Shown: positions 16,265 to 24,348 of the stretch, piece by piece
How positions within the stretch are numbered: the stretch's first letter is position 1
How the letters are laid out: every line of letters starts with the position of its first letter
Assembly (NCBI GenBank): GCA_036556805.1
Contig: DATBIS010000089.1
Location: 1-49,359, forward strand
DNA length: 49,359 nucleotides
From: DATBIS01 sp036556805
GTDB lineage: Bacteria > Actinomycetota > UBA4738 > HRBIN12
Reading direction: 5' to 3'
Position numbers and translations under genes: made by a program
Notes under the pieces: model-generated
What the model was told of the DNA's origin: nothing
Seen by the model: only the letters and a program-made list of their open reading frames with translations
Database searches by the model: none

Positions 16265-17275
16265 ATGCACGACCCCCGCGAGGCGATCGCCGCGGCCATC
16301 GAGGACCACGGCCCGATCGCCTTCGCCGAGTTCATGGAGCTCGCGCTGTACGGGCCGGGCGGCTTCTACGCGACGCCGCCCGTGGGGGCCGGCGAGCAAG
16401 CGGCGTTCGTGACGAGCCCACACGTGCACCCGATCTTCGGCCGTCTGCTCGGGAATGCGATCCGCGAGTTCTGGGATCTCCTCGGACGGCCCGATCCGTT
16501 CCGGATGAGCGAGATCGGGGCCGGCGACGGCACGCTCGCGCGACAGTTGTTGGAGGTCCTCTCCGACCTGCCGATCCGGTACACGGCCATCGAGCGCAGC
16601 CCCGGCGCGCGCGACGCACTCGCGAGCCTCGAGGGCATCGACGTCGCGGAAGAGCTCTCAGGCGAACCGCACGTCGCGCTCGCGAACGAGCTCCTCGACA
16701 ACCTGCCCTTCCGTCGGTTCCGCGGCGACGCGGAGGTCTTCGTGGGGATGGACGGTGACCGCTTCGTCGAGGTGGTGGCGGACGGAGCGACGTACGAGGA
16801 CACCGTCGTGCCGGAGGGGTCGCTCGCCTTCCTCGACCGGCTCGCGGCCGTGCTCGCGCCCGGGTACGCGCTGTTGATCGACTACGGGAGTGCGGGCGTT
16901 CCCGGCGGCCCGGCGCACGGGTATGCCGCGCAGCGCGTGGTGGAGGACCTGCTCGCGAACCCCGGTCGCTCGGACATCACCGTCGGGGTCGACTTCGACC
17001 TCGTCGAACGCCGCGCGACGTCGCTCGGGCTCGCCGTGCTCGGCAACGTCTCACAGCACGACGCGCTCCGCGGGCTGGGATTCGAGGCGTGGACGCGCGA
17101 GGAGCTGTCGCGGCAGGCTCGTCAGCTGGACGAGCGGAAAGGACTCGACGCCGTGCGCACGTGGAGCGGCCGGAGTCGCGCGACGATCCTCGTCGATCCC
17201 GTCGCGCTCGGCCGGCACCGCTGGTTGGTGCTGGGCACGACGGGGCTCCAAGCCCCGTCGTGGCTGTCCGGATAG
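16265..17275 (+). CDS. MidA/NDUFAF7-family SAM-dependent methyltransferase (complex I assembly type)
   Basis: The 336-residue protein matches the MidA family (PF02636). It opens with GPIAFAEFMELALYGPGGFY, the characteristic N-terminal motif, followed by the SAM site EIGAGDGT (83-90), then ANELLDNLPFRR and LIDYGSAG. In mitochondria NDUFAF7 dimethylates one arginine of NDUFS2, the homologue of NuoD, early in complex I assembly. A solitary nuoD lies about 600 bp away, which makes the same job here plausible. Start: ATG 16265 is 7 nt after a GATACT box. The last codons are embedded in a 12-bp hairpin (17236-17262) and a second hairpin follows the stop. Family is firm; substrate is inferred. Confidence 0.88.
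   Translation: MHDPREAIAAAIEDHGPIAFAEFMELALYGPGGFYATPPVGAGEQAAFVTSPHVHPIFGRLLGNAIREFWDLLGRPDPFRMSEIGAGDGTLARQLLEVLSDLPIRYTAIERSPGARDALASLEGIDVAEELSGEPHVALANELLDNLPFRRFRGDAEVFVGMDGDRFVEVVADGATYEDTVVPEGSLAFLDRLAAVLAPGYALLIDYGSAGVPGGPAHGYAAQRVVEDLLANPGRSDITVGVDFDLVERRATSLGLAVLGNVSQHDALRGLGFEAWTREELSRQARQLDERKGLDAVRTWSGRSRATILVDPVALGRHRWLVLGTTGLQAPSWLSG
17236..17262 (+). terminator. 12-bp hairpin inside the 3' end of the MidA gene
   Basis: A perfect 12-bp stem (17236-17247 with 17251-17262) and CCA loop lie within the last 14 codons, only 19 bp from the next hairpin. It may add to termination or protect the mRNA end. Confidence 0.45.
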
Positions 17276-17281
17276 GTCGGG

Positions 17282-17307
17282 GAGCCGCCGGCGTCAGCCG
17301 GCGGCTC
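17282..17307. terminator. Bidirectional terminator hairpin between convergent genes
   Basis: A perfect 11-bp stem (17282-17292 with 17297-17307) and GTCA loop sit between the MidA gene and the convergent PH-like gene. The TGA of the minus-strand gene (17294-17296) lies in the loop. There is no T tract on either side. Confidence 0.65.
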
Positions 17308-17827
17308 GAAGACGCCGAGCGCCGGGCGAGACCGGCGGGATCGAGAGCATCGACGTCCTGTCGCGCCGGAACCGGTCGACGGCGCGGTTGAGCTCGTCGA
17401 TCGCCGACAGGTCGCCCTCCTCGCCGTACGGGTTCATGCTCTCGGCGTCGAGCGTGCCCGAAAGCGGGATCGGCTCGCCTTCCTTCCGCACCAGCACACA
17501 CCGACCGGACTCGCTCGAGCGCTCGCCCACGAAGCCCACGAAGTCCCGCCACGGCACCCAATGGGAGTCGCGCAGGTTCACGATCGTGACCGCGTTCGTC
17601 GTGAGCCGAAGGCCGATCCTCGTGAGCCGCTGGCATACGAACGCCACGGTCACGAGGGCGACCCCTCCCAGCGCGCGCAGCACGAGCGGTGCCGGCGAGT
17701 AGAAGAAGCCGATCCCCACAAGAAGCGGCAGCAACGGCAGAGCTCGCGGCGCGATGCGCCAGCCGGGTGCCCAGACCTCCATGGAGCCATCATCTCCGCG
17801 ACGCGCGCGGAGCCATCCCTCGTTCAT
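17294..17827 (-). CDS. Membrane protein with PH-like domain
   Basis: The 177-residue protein has a basic N-terminal segment, then two adjacent hydrophobic helices (about 31-44 and 49-65), followed by a soluble part of mixed strands beginning LRLTTNAVTIVNLRDSHWVPW. That strand pattern (a basic turn followed by WRDFVGFVG) is typical of bacterial PH-like domains of actinobacterial membrane proteins. The C-terminus is helical and basic. The role is unknown; such proteins are often membrane scaffolds. It follows nuoD on the same strand after 62 bp and could be co-transcribed. The stop codon lies in the loop of a terminator hairpin. Confidence 0.7.
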   Translation of the reverse strand: MNEGWLRARRGDDGSMEVWAPGWRIAPRALPLLPLLVGIGFFYSPAPLVLRALGGVALVTVAFVCQRLTRIGLRLTTNAVTIVNLRDSHWVPWRDFVGFVGERSSESGRCVLVRKEGEPIPLSGTLDAESMNPYGEEGDLSAIDELNRAVDRFRRDRTSMLSIPPVSPGARRLRAAG

Positions 17828-17889
17828 GCTGCCCCCCTGCGGATACCCCTGAGTCGGATATCGGCTGAGGAGCAGGGAATCTGGAGGGG

Positions 17890-19083
17890 TCAGCGGTCGA
17901 CGTCGCCGACCACGAAGAAGATCGAGCCGAGGATCGAGATCAGGTCGGGCACGAGCGCACCCGGGAGCATCGCCGGGATCACGCTGACGTTCGAGAACGA
18001 CGCCGTGCGCATCTTCAGGCGGTAGGGCTCCTTCTGCCCGTTGCCCACGAGGTAATAGCCCATGAGGCCCAGCGGGTTCTCGGTCCGGACGTAGACCTCG
18101 CCGTCGAGCTTGAGGTTCTTGGGGAGCTTCTCGGCCACATACGACCCCGCCGGGAGCTTCTCCATGCACTGCTCGATGATGTTGCAGCTCTGGTACATGC
18201 GCTGCACGAGCACCCACAGCCGGTCGAAGGAGTCGCCGACGGTTCCCACCGGCACCTCGAACTCCACCTCTCCGTACTTCTCGTACGGCTCGTCCTTACG
18301 CGGGTCCATCGCCACGCCGCTCCCCTGCAGCACCGGCCCCGAGCACCCGTACGCAATGGCGGTCGCCGCCGGCAGGATCCCGATGCCCTTCGTGCGCGCG
18401 GCGATGATCTCGTTGCCCATGATGAGCGTCTCGTACTCGGCGAGGCGCTTACGGATGATCTTCACCATCTCGGCCGACCGTTTGAGGAACCCGTGGGGCA
18501 AGTCGTCCTTCAGCCCACCGACCCGGCAGTACGAGTGGTGCATGCGCGCGCCGGTGGCCGACTCCATCATGTCCTGGATCTCTTCGCGCTCGCGGAACGC
18601 GTAGAAGATCGGCGTCATCGCGCCGAGCTCGAGCGGGTAGGAGCCGGTGAACATGAGATGGCTCAGGATGCGGTTCCACTCCGCGAACATCGTCCGGATC
18701 CACTGGGCCCGGTCCGGCACCTCGATCCCGGCAAGGCGTTCGACCGCGATCGTCCAGCCGAGCTCGTTGTTGAACGCGCTGATCCAGTCGTGGCGGTTCA
18801 TGAGCACGAGGACCTGGCGTGCGTCGCGGACCTCCGCGAGCTTTTCCGCCGCGCGGTGCATGTAGCCGATCACGGGCTCCGCGCGGGTGATGACCTCCCC
18901 GTCGAGCTCGAGCACCACGCGGAGCACGCCGTGCGTCGACGGGTGCTGGGGGCCGATGTTGAGGATCATCTCCTCGGTGGCGAGCGGGCCCGACCCCGCG
19001 ATCTCGATCTCCAGGCCGCCGCCGCGGACCATGCTTGCCACCTGCGACGACTGAAAGGCCGGACGCTCTTCGGTGTCGACCAT
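17890..19083 (-). CDS. nuoD: NADH-quinone oxidoreductase subunit D (NuoD)
   Basis: The 397-residue protein is NuoD/Nqo4 by GPQHPSTHGVLRVVLELDGE (44-63), VIGYMHRAAEKLAEV (71-85), RMHHSYCRVGG and the typical C-terminus FVVGDVDR. It forms part of the quinone site at the tip of the peripheral arm of complex I. Arg77 in YMHRAAEK aligns with bovine NDUFS2 Arg85, the residue methylated by NDUFAF7. There are no CxxC nickel ligands, so it is not a hydrogenase large subunit. It stands alone: no other nuo gene is nearby, unusual for bacteria. ATG 19083 is chosen because conserved sequence begins soon after; longer upstream starts would overlap the divergent gene's promoter region. Confidence 0.92.
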   Translation of the reverse strand: MVDTEERPAFQSSQVASMVRGGGLEIEIAGSGPLATEEMILNIGPQHPSTHGVLRVVLELDGEVITRAEPVIGYMHRAAEKLAEVRDARQVLVLMNRHDWISAFNNELGWTIAVERLAGIEVPDRAQWIRTMFAEWNRILSHLMFTGSYPLELGAMTPIFYAFREREEIQDMMESATGARMHHSYCRVGGLKDDLPHGFLKRSAEMVKIIRKRLAEYETLIMGNEIIAARTKGIGILPAATAIAYGCSGPVLQGSGVAMDPRKDEPYEKYGEVEFEVPVGTVGDSFDRLWVLVQRMYQSCNIIEQCMEKLPAGSYVAEKLPKNLKLDGEVYVRTENPLGLMGYYLVGNGQKEPYRLKMRTASFSNVSVIPAMLPGALVPDLISILGSIFFVVGDVDR

Positions 19084-19217
19084 CGCGACACATCCTAGCC
19101 GAACCTTGTCGTTGCTCCTTTGTACAACTTCCGTGGTGGGCGCCGCCGGTACTAGCGTTGGGTGTGCCTGCGAGGACCGCCGTCTGCCCGCGGTTCGACG
19201 AAAAGGGGGGATGGTCG

Positions 19218-20099
19218 ATGGGCCTCTCGAAGCTCCTTGATCCACGGTTCATTCCGCACGCCGGTCGACATACGGGGGGGCCGCCGGTCATCGACCGACG
19301 CTCCTTCTTCCGCGGGGCCGCGGGCGTCGCCGGCGCCGTCGCGGGGGCCGGCTTGCTCTCGCCCCTCGGGGCGCAGGCCGTTACGACCTCCGCCGAGCCC
19401 AACCCGATTCCTGGCGGCACCGAGATCCCGCCGCTCGGGCTGTTCCACCTGTACTTCCCTGGGAAAGGCAACGAACCCTCCACCATCACGGACTTTCGGG
19501 GGTTCGTCGGCATCGCGGAGGTCGGCGGCACGGGCATCGGCACCGACACGCCCGAGGACCCGGAGGTGGGGCTCGTCTTCGACGTCGACCTCCGGTTCAT
19601 GCAGGGCACGTTCGTCGGGAAGGACGGGAAGCGGCACCGCGGCACGTTCGGGTTCGTCTGACTCGACGTGTTCACGGGGGCAGTTGCCCCCGACTTCTCG
19701 AACCAGGTTCACGACTTCAATCCCGGCATCGAGGAAGACGGCCGGTTCTGGACCATCGCATTCGACGACAGCGCGGTCGAGGTCGACCTCAACGCGGGCA
19801 CGGCACGATTCCACGTGAAGGACCTCGAGGTCGAGGACTACTTCAACGTGATCAACGCGCTCGTCGATGGCCCGTCCGCGGAAGCCATCGTGTCGTTCGA
19901 CATCACCTGGCACGACGTGATCGACACGTTCACCGTGCATGACCCCGCGGTCGACTTCGAGGCTCGCTTCAAGCAGACCTCGGCGACCGTCACGTGGTCG
20001 GGCACCAACGAGAACGGTGACGCGTTCACGTCGACCGTGTCGGGCGACACCGTGTTCGCGGCGATCGGTCGGGAACGCAACGGGGTGTTCGCCTTCTAG
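19218..20099 (+). CDS. Tat-exported protein with in-frame UGA at codon 148 (candidate selenoprotein or nonsense-interrupted gene)
   Basis: One continuous frame runs from ATG 19218 (SD AAGGGGGG, 19203-19210) to TAG 20097-20099, broken only by TGA at 19659-19661. Read through, it gives 293 residues. A Tat signal (DRRSFFR, 26-32; hydrophobic to about 50) leads to a beta-rich exported domain such as VGLVFDVDLRFMQGTFVG before the UGA and FWTIAFDDSAVEVDL after it. Both halves have native codon use and only make sense together. selA begins 95 bp downstream. A hairpin with a loop 20 nt after the UGA fits bacterial SECIS geometry. The protein has no cysteine and matches no selenoprotein family I know. 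A TGG-to-TGA mutation is the rival explanation. I do not recognise the domain. Confidence 0.6.
19659..19692 (+). promoter_or_regulatory. UGA codon with candidate bacterial SECIS hairpin
   Basis: After UGA (19659-19661), a 7-bp stem pairs 19675-19681 with 19686-19692 around the loop AGTT (19682-19685). The loop starts 20 nt after the UGA and has G at its second position. Known bacterial SECIS elements show a similar distance and a G in the first two loop bases. A weaker lower helix (GTTC 19670-19673 with GAAC 19700-19703) may extend it. GC-rich hairpins are common here, so this is suggestive only. Confidence 0.4.
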
Positions 20100-20110
20100 G
20101 CGAACACCCC
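20082..20110 (+). terminator. Hairpin enclosing the stop codon of the UGA gene
   Basis: A perfect 12-bp stem (20082-20093 with 20099-20110) has a TTCTA loop; the TAG stop (20097-20099) spans the loop and the stem base. It is the first of two tandem hairpins separating this gene from selA. Confidence 0.65.
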
Positions 20111-20124
20111 CTCGCAGGCGCCGC

Positions 20125-20151
20125 GTGGGCCGGGCGGAACGCCCGGCCCAC
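20125..20151 (+). terminator. Second tandem terminator-like hairpin before selA
   Basis: A perfect 12-bp stem (20125-20136 with 20140-20151) closes a GAA loop. No T tract follows. With the hairpin at 20082 it should insulate selAB from upstream transcription. Confidence 0.65.
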
Positions 20152-20182
20152 ACTGGTAGCGACACTCCACCCACGGCGGCAC

Positions 20183-20188
20183 TAGGCT
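20183..20188 (+). promoter_or_regulatory. -10 box (TAGGCT) for a leaderless selA mRNA
   Basis: TAGGCT (TANNNT) ends 6 nt before ATG 20195. GCGACA (20159-20164), 18 bp upstream, could serve as -35. There is no Shine-Dalgarno. selAB therefore appears to have its own promoter, downstream of two terminators. Confidence 0.5.
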
Positions 20189-20194
20189 CCGTTC

Positions 20195-21571
20195 ATGGCG
20201 ACCGACGCCCGGCGCTCCGTGCCCTCCGTGGACGCCCTGCTGCGATCGGAGCCCGGCCGCCGTGCGGCGGCCTCGCTCGGCAGGCCGGTCCTCAAGCGCA
20301 CGCTCACGGGCGTGCTCGCGCGCGTTCGGGAGGACGCGGCGAAGGGAGCGGCCCCTCCGCCCGACGACGAGATCCTCGCGCGCGCCTCGCGTCTCGCGTC
20401 GTGGGCCACCTCGGGCCTCACTCCCGTGATCAACGCGACGGGGGTCGTGCTGCACACGAATCTCGGCCGGGCGCCGCTGCCCGCCTACGCCGCGCGCGCT
20501 GCCGCGCGCGCGGCCCTCTCGTACAGCGACCTCGAGGTCGACCGCGATTCCGGGAAGCGGGGCAAGCGCGGCACGCGCGCGGAGCTGCTGCTGGCGTCGC
20601 TCACCGGCGCCGAGGACGCTTTCGTCGTGAACAACTGCGCCGCCGCACTCGTGCTCGCCCTGTCCGCGATCGCGAAGGGCAAGCAGGTGCTCGCGAGCCG
20701 CGGCGAGCTCATCGAGATCGGCGGCGAGTTCCGGATCCCCGACATCATGTCGGCGTCGGGCGCGAGGCTCGTGGAGGTCGGCACGACGAACCGCACGCGC
20801 GTGGCCGACTACCGCGCCGCAGCGGGCGACCGTACGGCCGCGATCCTCAAGGTCCATCCGTCCAACTACCGCGTCGTCGGGTTCACGGCGACGCCGGCCG
20901 CGAAAGACCTCGGCGCGCTCGCCGCGAAGCTCGGCGTTCCGTTCCTGTACGACGTCGGGTCCGGTCTGCTCGTGGACGACCGCAACCCGGACGGCGAACC
21001 CTCCGTCACCGGAGCGCTCGCCGACGGCGCGGGCCTCGTGACGTTCTCCGGCGACAAGCTCCTGGGCGGGCCTCAGGCGGGATGCGTCGTGGGACGGGGC
21101 GAGCTCGTGGCCCGGCTCCGGAAGCACCCGCTCGCGCGCGCCGTACGCGTCGACAAGATGCAGGTGGCGGCGCTCGAGCGCGTCCTGCACCTCCACGCGG
21201 CGGACCGGCTCGACGAGATCCCCGTGTATCGCATGCTGCGGGAGCCCGCGTCCGCGGTGAAGCGGCGGGCGCACGAGCTCGCCGAGCGGATCGGAGGCGA
21301 CCTCGAGGGCGCGCACGTCGTGCCCGCCGAATCCGTCGTGGGCGGTGGCTCGATGCCGGGGCGGGCGCTCCCGTCCTGGGGCGTCGCGGTGAAGGCTCCC
21401 GACGCCGAGGCGTTCGCGGGCCGCCTGCGCACCGGATCGCCGTCGGTGTTCTGCCGCGTCGAAGACGACCGCGTCGTGCTCGACCTCCGCACCGTGGCGG
21501 CCGAGCAGGTTCCCGATCTCGCGCGAGCCGTGCAGTACGCGCTCGAGGGCGACGACATCGACGAACCGTGA
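20195..21571 (+). CDS. selA: L-seryl-tRNA(Sec) selenium transferase
   Basis: The 458-residue PLP enzyme converts seryl-tRNA(Sec) to selenocysteinyl-tRNA(Sec) with selenophosphate. Visible SelA features are the N-terminal helical region (PSVDALLRSEPGR), INATGVVLHTNLGRAPL, NNCAAALVLAL, SRGELIEIGGEFRIPDIM, and the PLP-lysine motif FSGDKLLGGPQAG with K288. The length is normal. The start is ATG 20195, 6 nt after a TAGGCT box. selB overlaps by 4 bp (GTGA). The presence of both selA and selB means this organism decodes UGA as selenocysteine somewhere; selC and selD must be elsewhere. The nearest UGA-containing gene is directly upstream. Confidence 0.95.
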   Translation: MATDARRSVPSVDALLRSEPGRRAAASLGRPVLKRTLTGVLARVREDAAKGAAPPPDDEILARASRLASWATSGLTPVINATGVVLHTNLGRAPLPAYAARAAARAALSYSDLEVDRDSGKRGKRGTRAELLLASLTGAEDAFVVNNCAAALVLALSAIAKGKQVLASRGELIEIGGEFRIPDIMSASGARLVEVGTTNRTRVADYRAAAGDRTAAILKVHPSNYRVVGFTATPAAKDLGALAAKLGVPFLYDVGSGLLVDDRNPDGEPSVTGALADGAGLVTFSGDKLLGGPQAGCVVGRGELVARLRKHPLARAVRVDKMQVAALERVLHLHAADRLDEIPVYRMLREPASAVKRRAHELAERIGGDLEGAHVVPAESVVGGGSMPGRALPSWGVAVKAPDAEAFAGRLRTGSPSVFCRVEDDRVVLDLRTVAAEQVPDLARAVQYALEGDDIDEP

Positions 21572-23415
21572 CCGGCGAGCTTCGCGTCGTCGCGACCGCC
21601 GGGCACGTGGACCACGGCAAATCCTCGCTCATCATCCGACTCACCGGCATCGACCCCGATCGCTGGGAGGAGGAGAAGCGCCGAGGCCTCACGATCGACC
21701 TCGGCTACGCGTGGTGCACCTTGCCGTCGGGTCGGGAGATCGGGTTCGTGGACGTGCCCGGCCACGAGCGGTTCGTCCGCAACATGCTCGCCGGCGTCGG
21801 TCCGGTGCGGCTCGTGCTGTTCGTCGTCGCGGCCGACGAGGGCTGGAAGCCGCAGAGCGAGGAGCACCTGCAGATCCTCGACGTCCTCGGCGTGAGCGGC
21901 GGCGTCGTCGCGCTCACGAAGCGCGACCTCGTCGACGACGAGACCGCCGAGATCGCGGAAGAGGAGGTGCGCGAGCGGCTCGGGGGCACCGTGCTCGAGG
22001 ACGCTCCGATCGTGCCTGTCTCGTCGACGACCGGCGAAGGGCTCGACCACCTGCGCGCCTCGCTCGACGCGATGCTCGACGCGGCCGCGCGGCCGCCCGA
22101 CGAGCGACCGCGCCTCTTCGTCGACCGCGTGTTCACGATCAAGGGGGCCGGCACCGTCGTCACCGGCACGCTCGGCGGCGACTGCCTCACGGTCGGCGAG
22201 GAGGTGGAGCTCTACCCGACCGGGCATCGCGCGCGGATCCGCTCGCTCCAGACCCACAAGAAGAAGGAGGAACGCGCCTGCCCGGTGAGCCGCGTCGCCG
22301 CGAACCTCGTGGGTGCCGAGCGCGACGAGCTCGAACGCGGCGACGTGATCGGGCTACCCGGCGCCTGGCGTCCGACGACCGTGTTCGAGGCACGCCTGCG
22401 GCCCGTGCGAGGCCTCGCGCACGCGATCACGTCCCGCGGCGCGTTCAAGGTGTACGCCGGCGCGGCGGAGGCCGACGCGCGACTCCGCCTCTACGGAGCT
22501 TCGAGGCTCGAGAACGGCGAGGAGGCGTTCGCGCGCATCCGCCCGTCGCGGCCGCTCGTGCTCGACGTCGGTGACCGGTTCGTGCTGCGCGAGGCCGGCC
22601 GTCGGGAGACCGTGGGCGGTGGGATCGTGCTCGACGTCGCTCCACCCGGCCGGCCTGGACCCGACGCGCACCTTCGCCTCACCGCGCGCGCGGAGTCGAT
22701 CCGCGAGGACCTCCCGGGCCTGCTCGCGGCCGAGCGGGGTGCCGTGCGAGTCGACGAGGTCTCCTTGCTGACGGGCGCCGGCGTCGGTTCGACCGCTCGA
22801 GTCGGCGAGTGGCTCGTGCGCCCCGAGATCCTCGGCGCCGTGGAGCGCGCCGTCCGGGAGCGCCTCGATGGGTTCCACCGCGAACACCCGCTCGAGGAGG
22901 GCGCCGGCCTCGCCGTGGCGCGGGATGCCGCGTCCGAGGCGCTCCGGGGCGCCGGCGCGCCGGCCTCGCGCGAGCTCATCGACGCTTTGCTGGCGTCGCT
23001 CGAAGATGCGGGCGTCGTCGCGCGCTCCGCTTCCTCGATTCGCCTGGCCGCGCACCGCGTCCGGCTCGACGAGCACGGGGACGACGTCGAACGGCTGCTC
23101 GCGGAGCTCGGGGGCGAGCGCGAGGCTCAGCCCCCGACCGTGAAGGAGCTCCGCGCAGCGGGGTTCGCGAAGGAGGTCATCGACGCAGCGGCGCGCGCCG
23201 GCGTGATCGTGAAGGTGAGCGACGACCTCGTGTTCACGCCCGGGCTCGTCGCACGCGCGGAGGCGATCGTGCGCGACGCCGGCACGGAGGGAGTCACGGT
23301 GAGCGCGTTCCGTGAGGCGCTCGCCACCAGCCGCAAGTTCGCGCTGCCGCTGCTGGAGCACTTCGACCGAAAGGGGGTCACGAGGCGCGAAGGGGACCGC
23401 CGGTTCGCGAGGTGA
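21568..23415 (+). CDS. selB: Selenocysteine-specific elongation factor
   Basis: The 615-residue GTPase brings selenocysteinyl-tRNA to UGA codons next to a SECIS hairpin. G1 is AGHVDHGKS (11-19), followed by GLTIDLGYAW, DVPGHERFVRNML (G3) and TKRDLVD (G4). Beta-barrel domains follow, and the C-terminal third contains winged-helix repeats, the last near residues 550-610 (TVSAFREALATSRKFALPLLEHFD), the part that binds the SECIS. The GTG start overlaps the selA TGA, so translation is coupled. The stop abuts the convergent ridA stop as TGATCA. It is a complete gene of normal length. Confidence 0.95.
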   Translation: MTGELRVVATAGHVDHGKSSLIIRLTGIDPDRWEEEKRRGLTIDLGYAWCTLPSGREIGFVDVPGHERFVRNMLAGVGPVRLVLFVVAADEGWKPQSEEHLQILDVLGVSGGVVALTKRDLVDDETAEIAEEEVRERLGGTVLEDAPIVPVSSTTGEGLDHLRASLDAMLDAAARPPDERPRLFVDRVFTIKGAGTVVTGTLGGDCLTVGEEVELYPTGHRARIRSLQTHKKKEERACPVSRVAANLVGAERDELERGDVIGLPGAWRPTTVFEARLRPVRGLAHAITSRGAFKVYAGAAEADARLRLYGASRLENGEEAFARIRPSRPLVLDVGDRFVLREAGRRETVGGGIVLDVAPPGRPGPDAHLRLTARAESIREDLPGLLAAERGAVRVDEVSLLTGAGVGSTARVGEWLVRPEILGAVERAVRERLDGFHREHPLEEGAGLAVARDAASEALRGAGAPASRELIDALLASLEDAGVVARSASSIRLAAHRVRLDEHGDDVERLLAELGGEREAQPPTVKELRAAGFAKEVIDAAARAGVIVKVSDDLVFTPGLVARAEAIVRDAGTEGVTVSAFREALATSRKFALPLLEHFDRKGVTRREGDRRFAR

Positions 23416-23889
23416 TCAGCCCGAGATCGCGGCGGTGAGCGCGACCTCGACGCACGCGCCGAGCGGCAGCGAGGCCACGCCGACGGCGGCGCGCGCGTGA
23501 CGGCCGGGCTCGCCGAGGACCTCGGCGAGCAGCTCGCTTGCGCCGTTCGCGACCTTCGGCTGGTCGGTGAAGGCAGGCGTCGACGCCACGAAGACGTCGA
23601 CCTTCAGTACGCGCTCGAGCCGGTCGAAGGTTCCCCCGAGCGCCGAGCGCAGCGCGGAGAGCGCCTGCAGCGCGCAGCGGCGAGCGGCCTCGGTCCCCTG
23701 CTCGAGTGAGACCGCCTCGCCCAAGCGGCCCGGATGGAGGAGCTCGCCGCCGACGAGCGCGACCTGGCCGGCGACGAACGCCAGCCCGCCGCTCATCACG
23801 ACCGGAAGGTAGGCCGCGACGGCCGCCGGCGGCTCCGGCAGCTCGATCCCCATCGACGAGAGCCGGGCGACGATGTCGGCGTCGTTCAC
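23416..23889 (-). CDS. RidA/YjgF family protein
   Basis: The 157-residue protein resembles RidA enamine/imine deaminases, which remove reactive 2-aminoacrylate. The YjgF fold is marked by FVAGQVAL (38-45), a mid-protein LKVDVFVAS strand and a C-terminal HARAAVGVASLP with the conserved Arg133 that binds the substrate carboxylate. It is longer than canonical RidA (about 130) because of an N-terminal extension and belongs to the larger actinobacterial subgroup. The start is GTG 23889. The stop abuts the selB stop. It lies just upstream of nothing related; no operon partner is clear. Specificity within the superfamily is uncertain. Confidence 0.85.
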   Translation of the reverse strand: MNDADIVARLSSMGIELPEPPAAVAAYLPVVMSGGLAFVAGQVALVGGELLHPGRLGEAVSLEQGTEAARRCALQALSALRSALGGTFDRLERVLKVDVFVASTPAFTDQPKVANGASELLAEVLGEPGRHARAAVGVASLPLGACVEVALTAAISG

Positions 23890-23931
23890 CGGCGCATCGT
23901 GCCACGAGCGGGAGCCGGCGGCGAACCGGGG

Positions 23932-24225
23932 TCAGGCGGAGGCAGACCGTTCTTCGAACGTTCGCTGCCGAACGAGCGCGCGCCGTTCCATCTCGTTCAG
24001 CCCACCCCAGATCCCATGGGGCTCGCGGATGCGGAGCGCGTACTCGAGGCACTCGGGCCGAACCGGGCACCGGGCGCACACGGCCTTGGCCTTGGCCTCG
24101 CGCTCGAGCTTCTCGTGGCGCTTCTCGAAGTAGTTCGGCGCGAAGAACCAGGACGAGTCCTCGCCTCGACAGGCGGCGCGCTGCTGCCACCCGTACGACC
24201 AGTCCGCCACCATGAGGCCGGACAC
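23932..24225 (-). CDS. WhiB-family Fe-S transcriptional regulator
   Basis: The 97-residue protein has four cluster cysteines C19, C50, C53 and C59 (spacing C-x2-C-x5-C for the last three), then the family turn GIWGG (71-75) and a basic C-terminal tail. WhiB proteins bind [4Fe-4S] and partner with the primary sigma factor to respond to redox or developmental cues; they are found only in actinobacteria and their phages. The start GTG 24225 has an SD (GGGAGG) about 10 nt upstream; ATG 24213 is an alternative. The nfeD gene is 123 bp upstream on the same strand, and that gap carries a 7-bp inverted repeat (GGTTCC/GGAACC). Confidence 0.93.
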   Translation of the reverse strand: MSGLMVADWSYGWQQRAACRGEDSSWFFAPNYFEKRHEKLEREAKAKAVCARCPVRPECLEYALRIREPHGIWGGLNEMERRALVRQRTFEERSASA

Positions 24226-24348
24226 GGACCGCGATCCTCCCTTCGCGTCGACCGGGGCCGTCGAGCGACCACCCCTCGACTGGTTGTTCGTACCTCGACG
24301 CGCGGGAGATTCCGGTTGGTTCCGCCGGGAACCACCGACATCACAAAA

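Noticed and set aside
17890..19083. NuoD-like protein as a hydrogenase large subunit
   Set aside because: The paired CxxC nickel ligands of hydrogenases are absent, and the N- and C-terminal motifs are those of complex I.
19640..19700. Programmed frameshift as the explanation of the break at 19659
   Set aside because: The sequences before and after the TGA are in the same frame, so stop read-through or a point mutation is needed, not a frameshift.
20100..20194. A selC tRNA between the UGA gene and selA
   Set aside because: The interval holds two simple hairpins, with no 8-bp acceptor stem, no UCA anticodon loop and no T-loop consensus.
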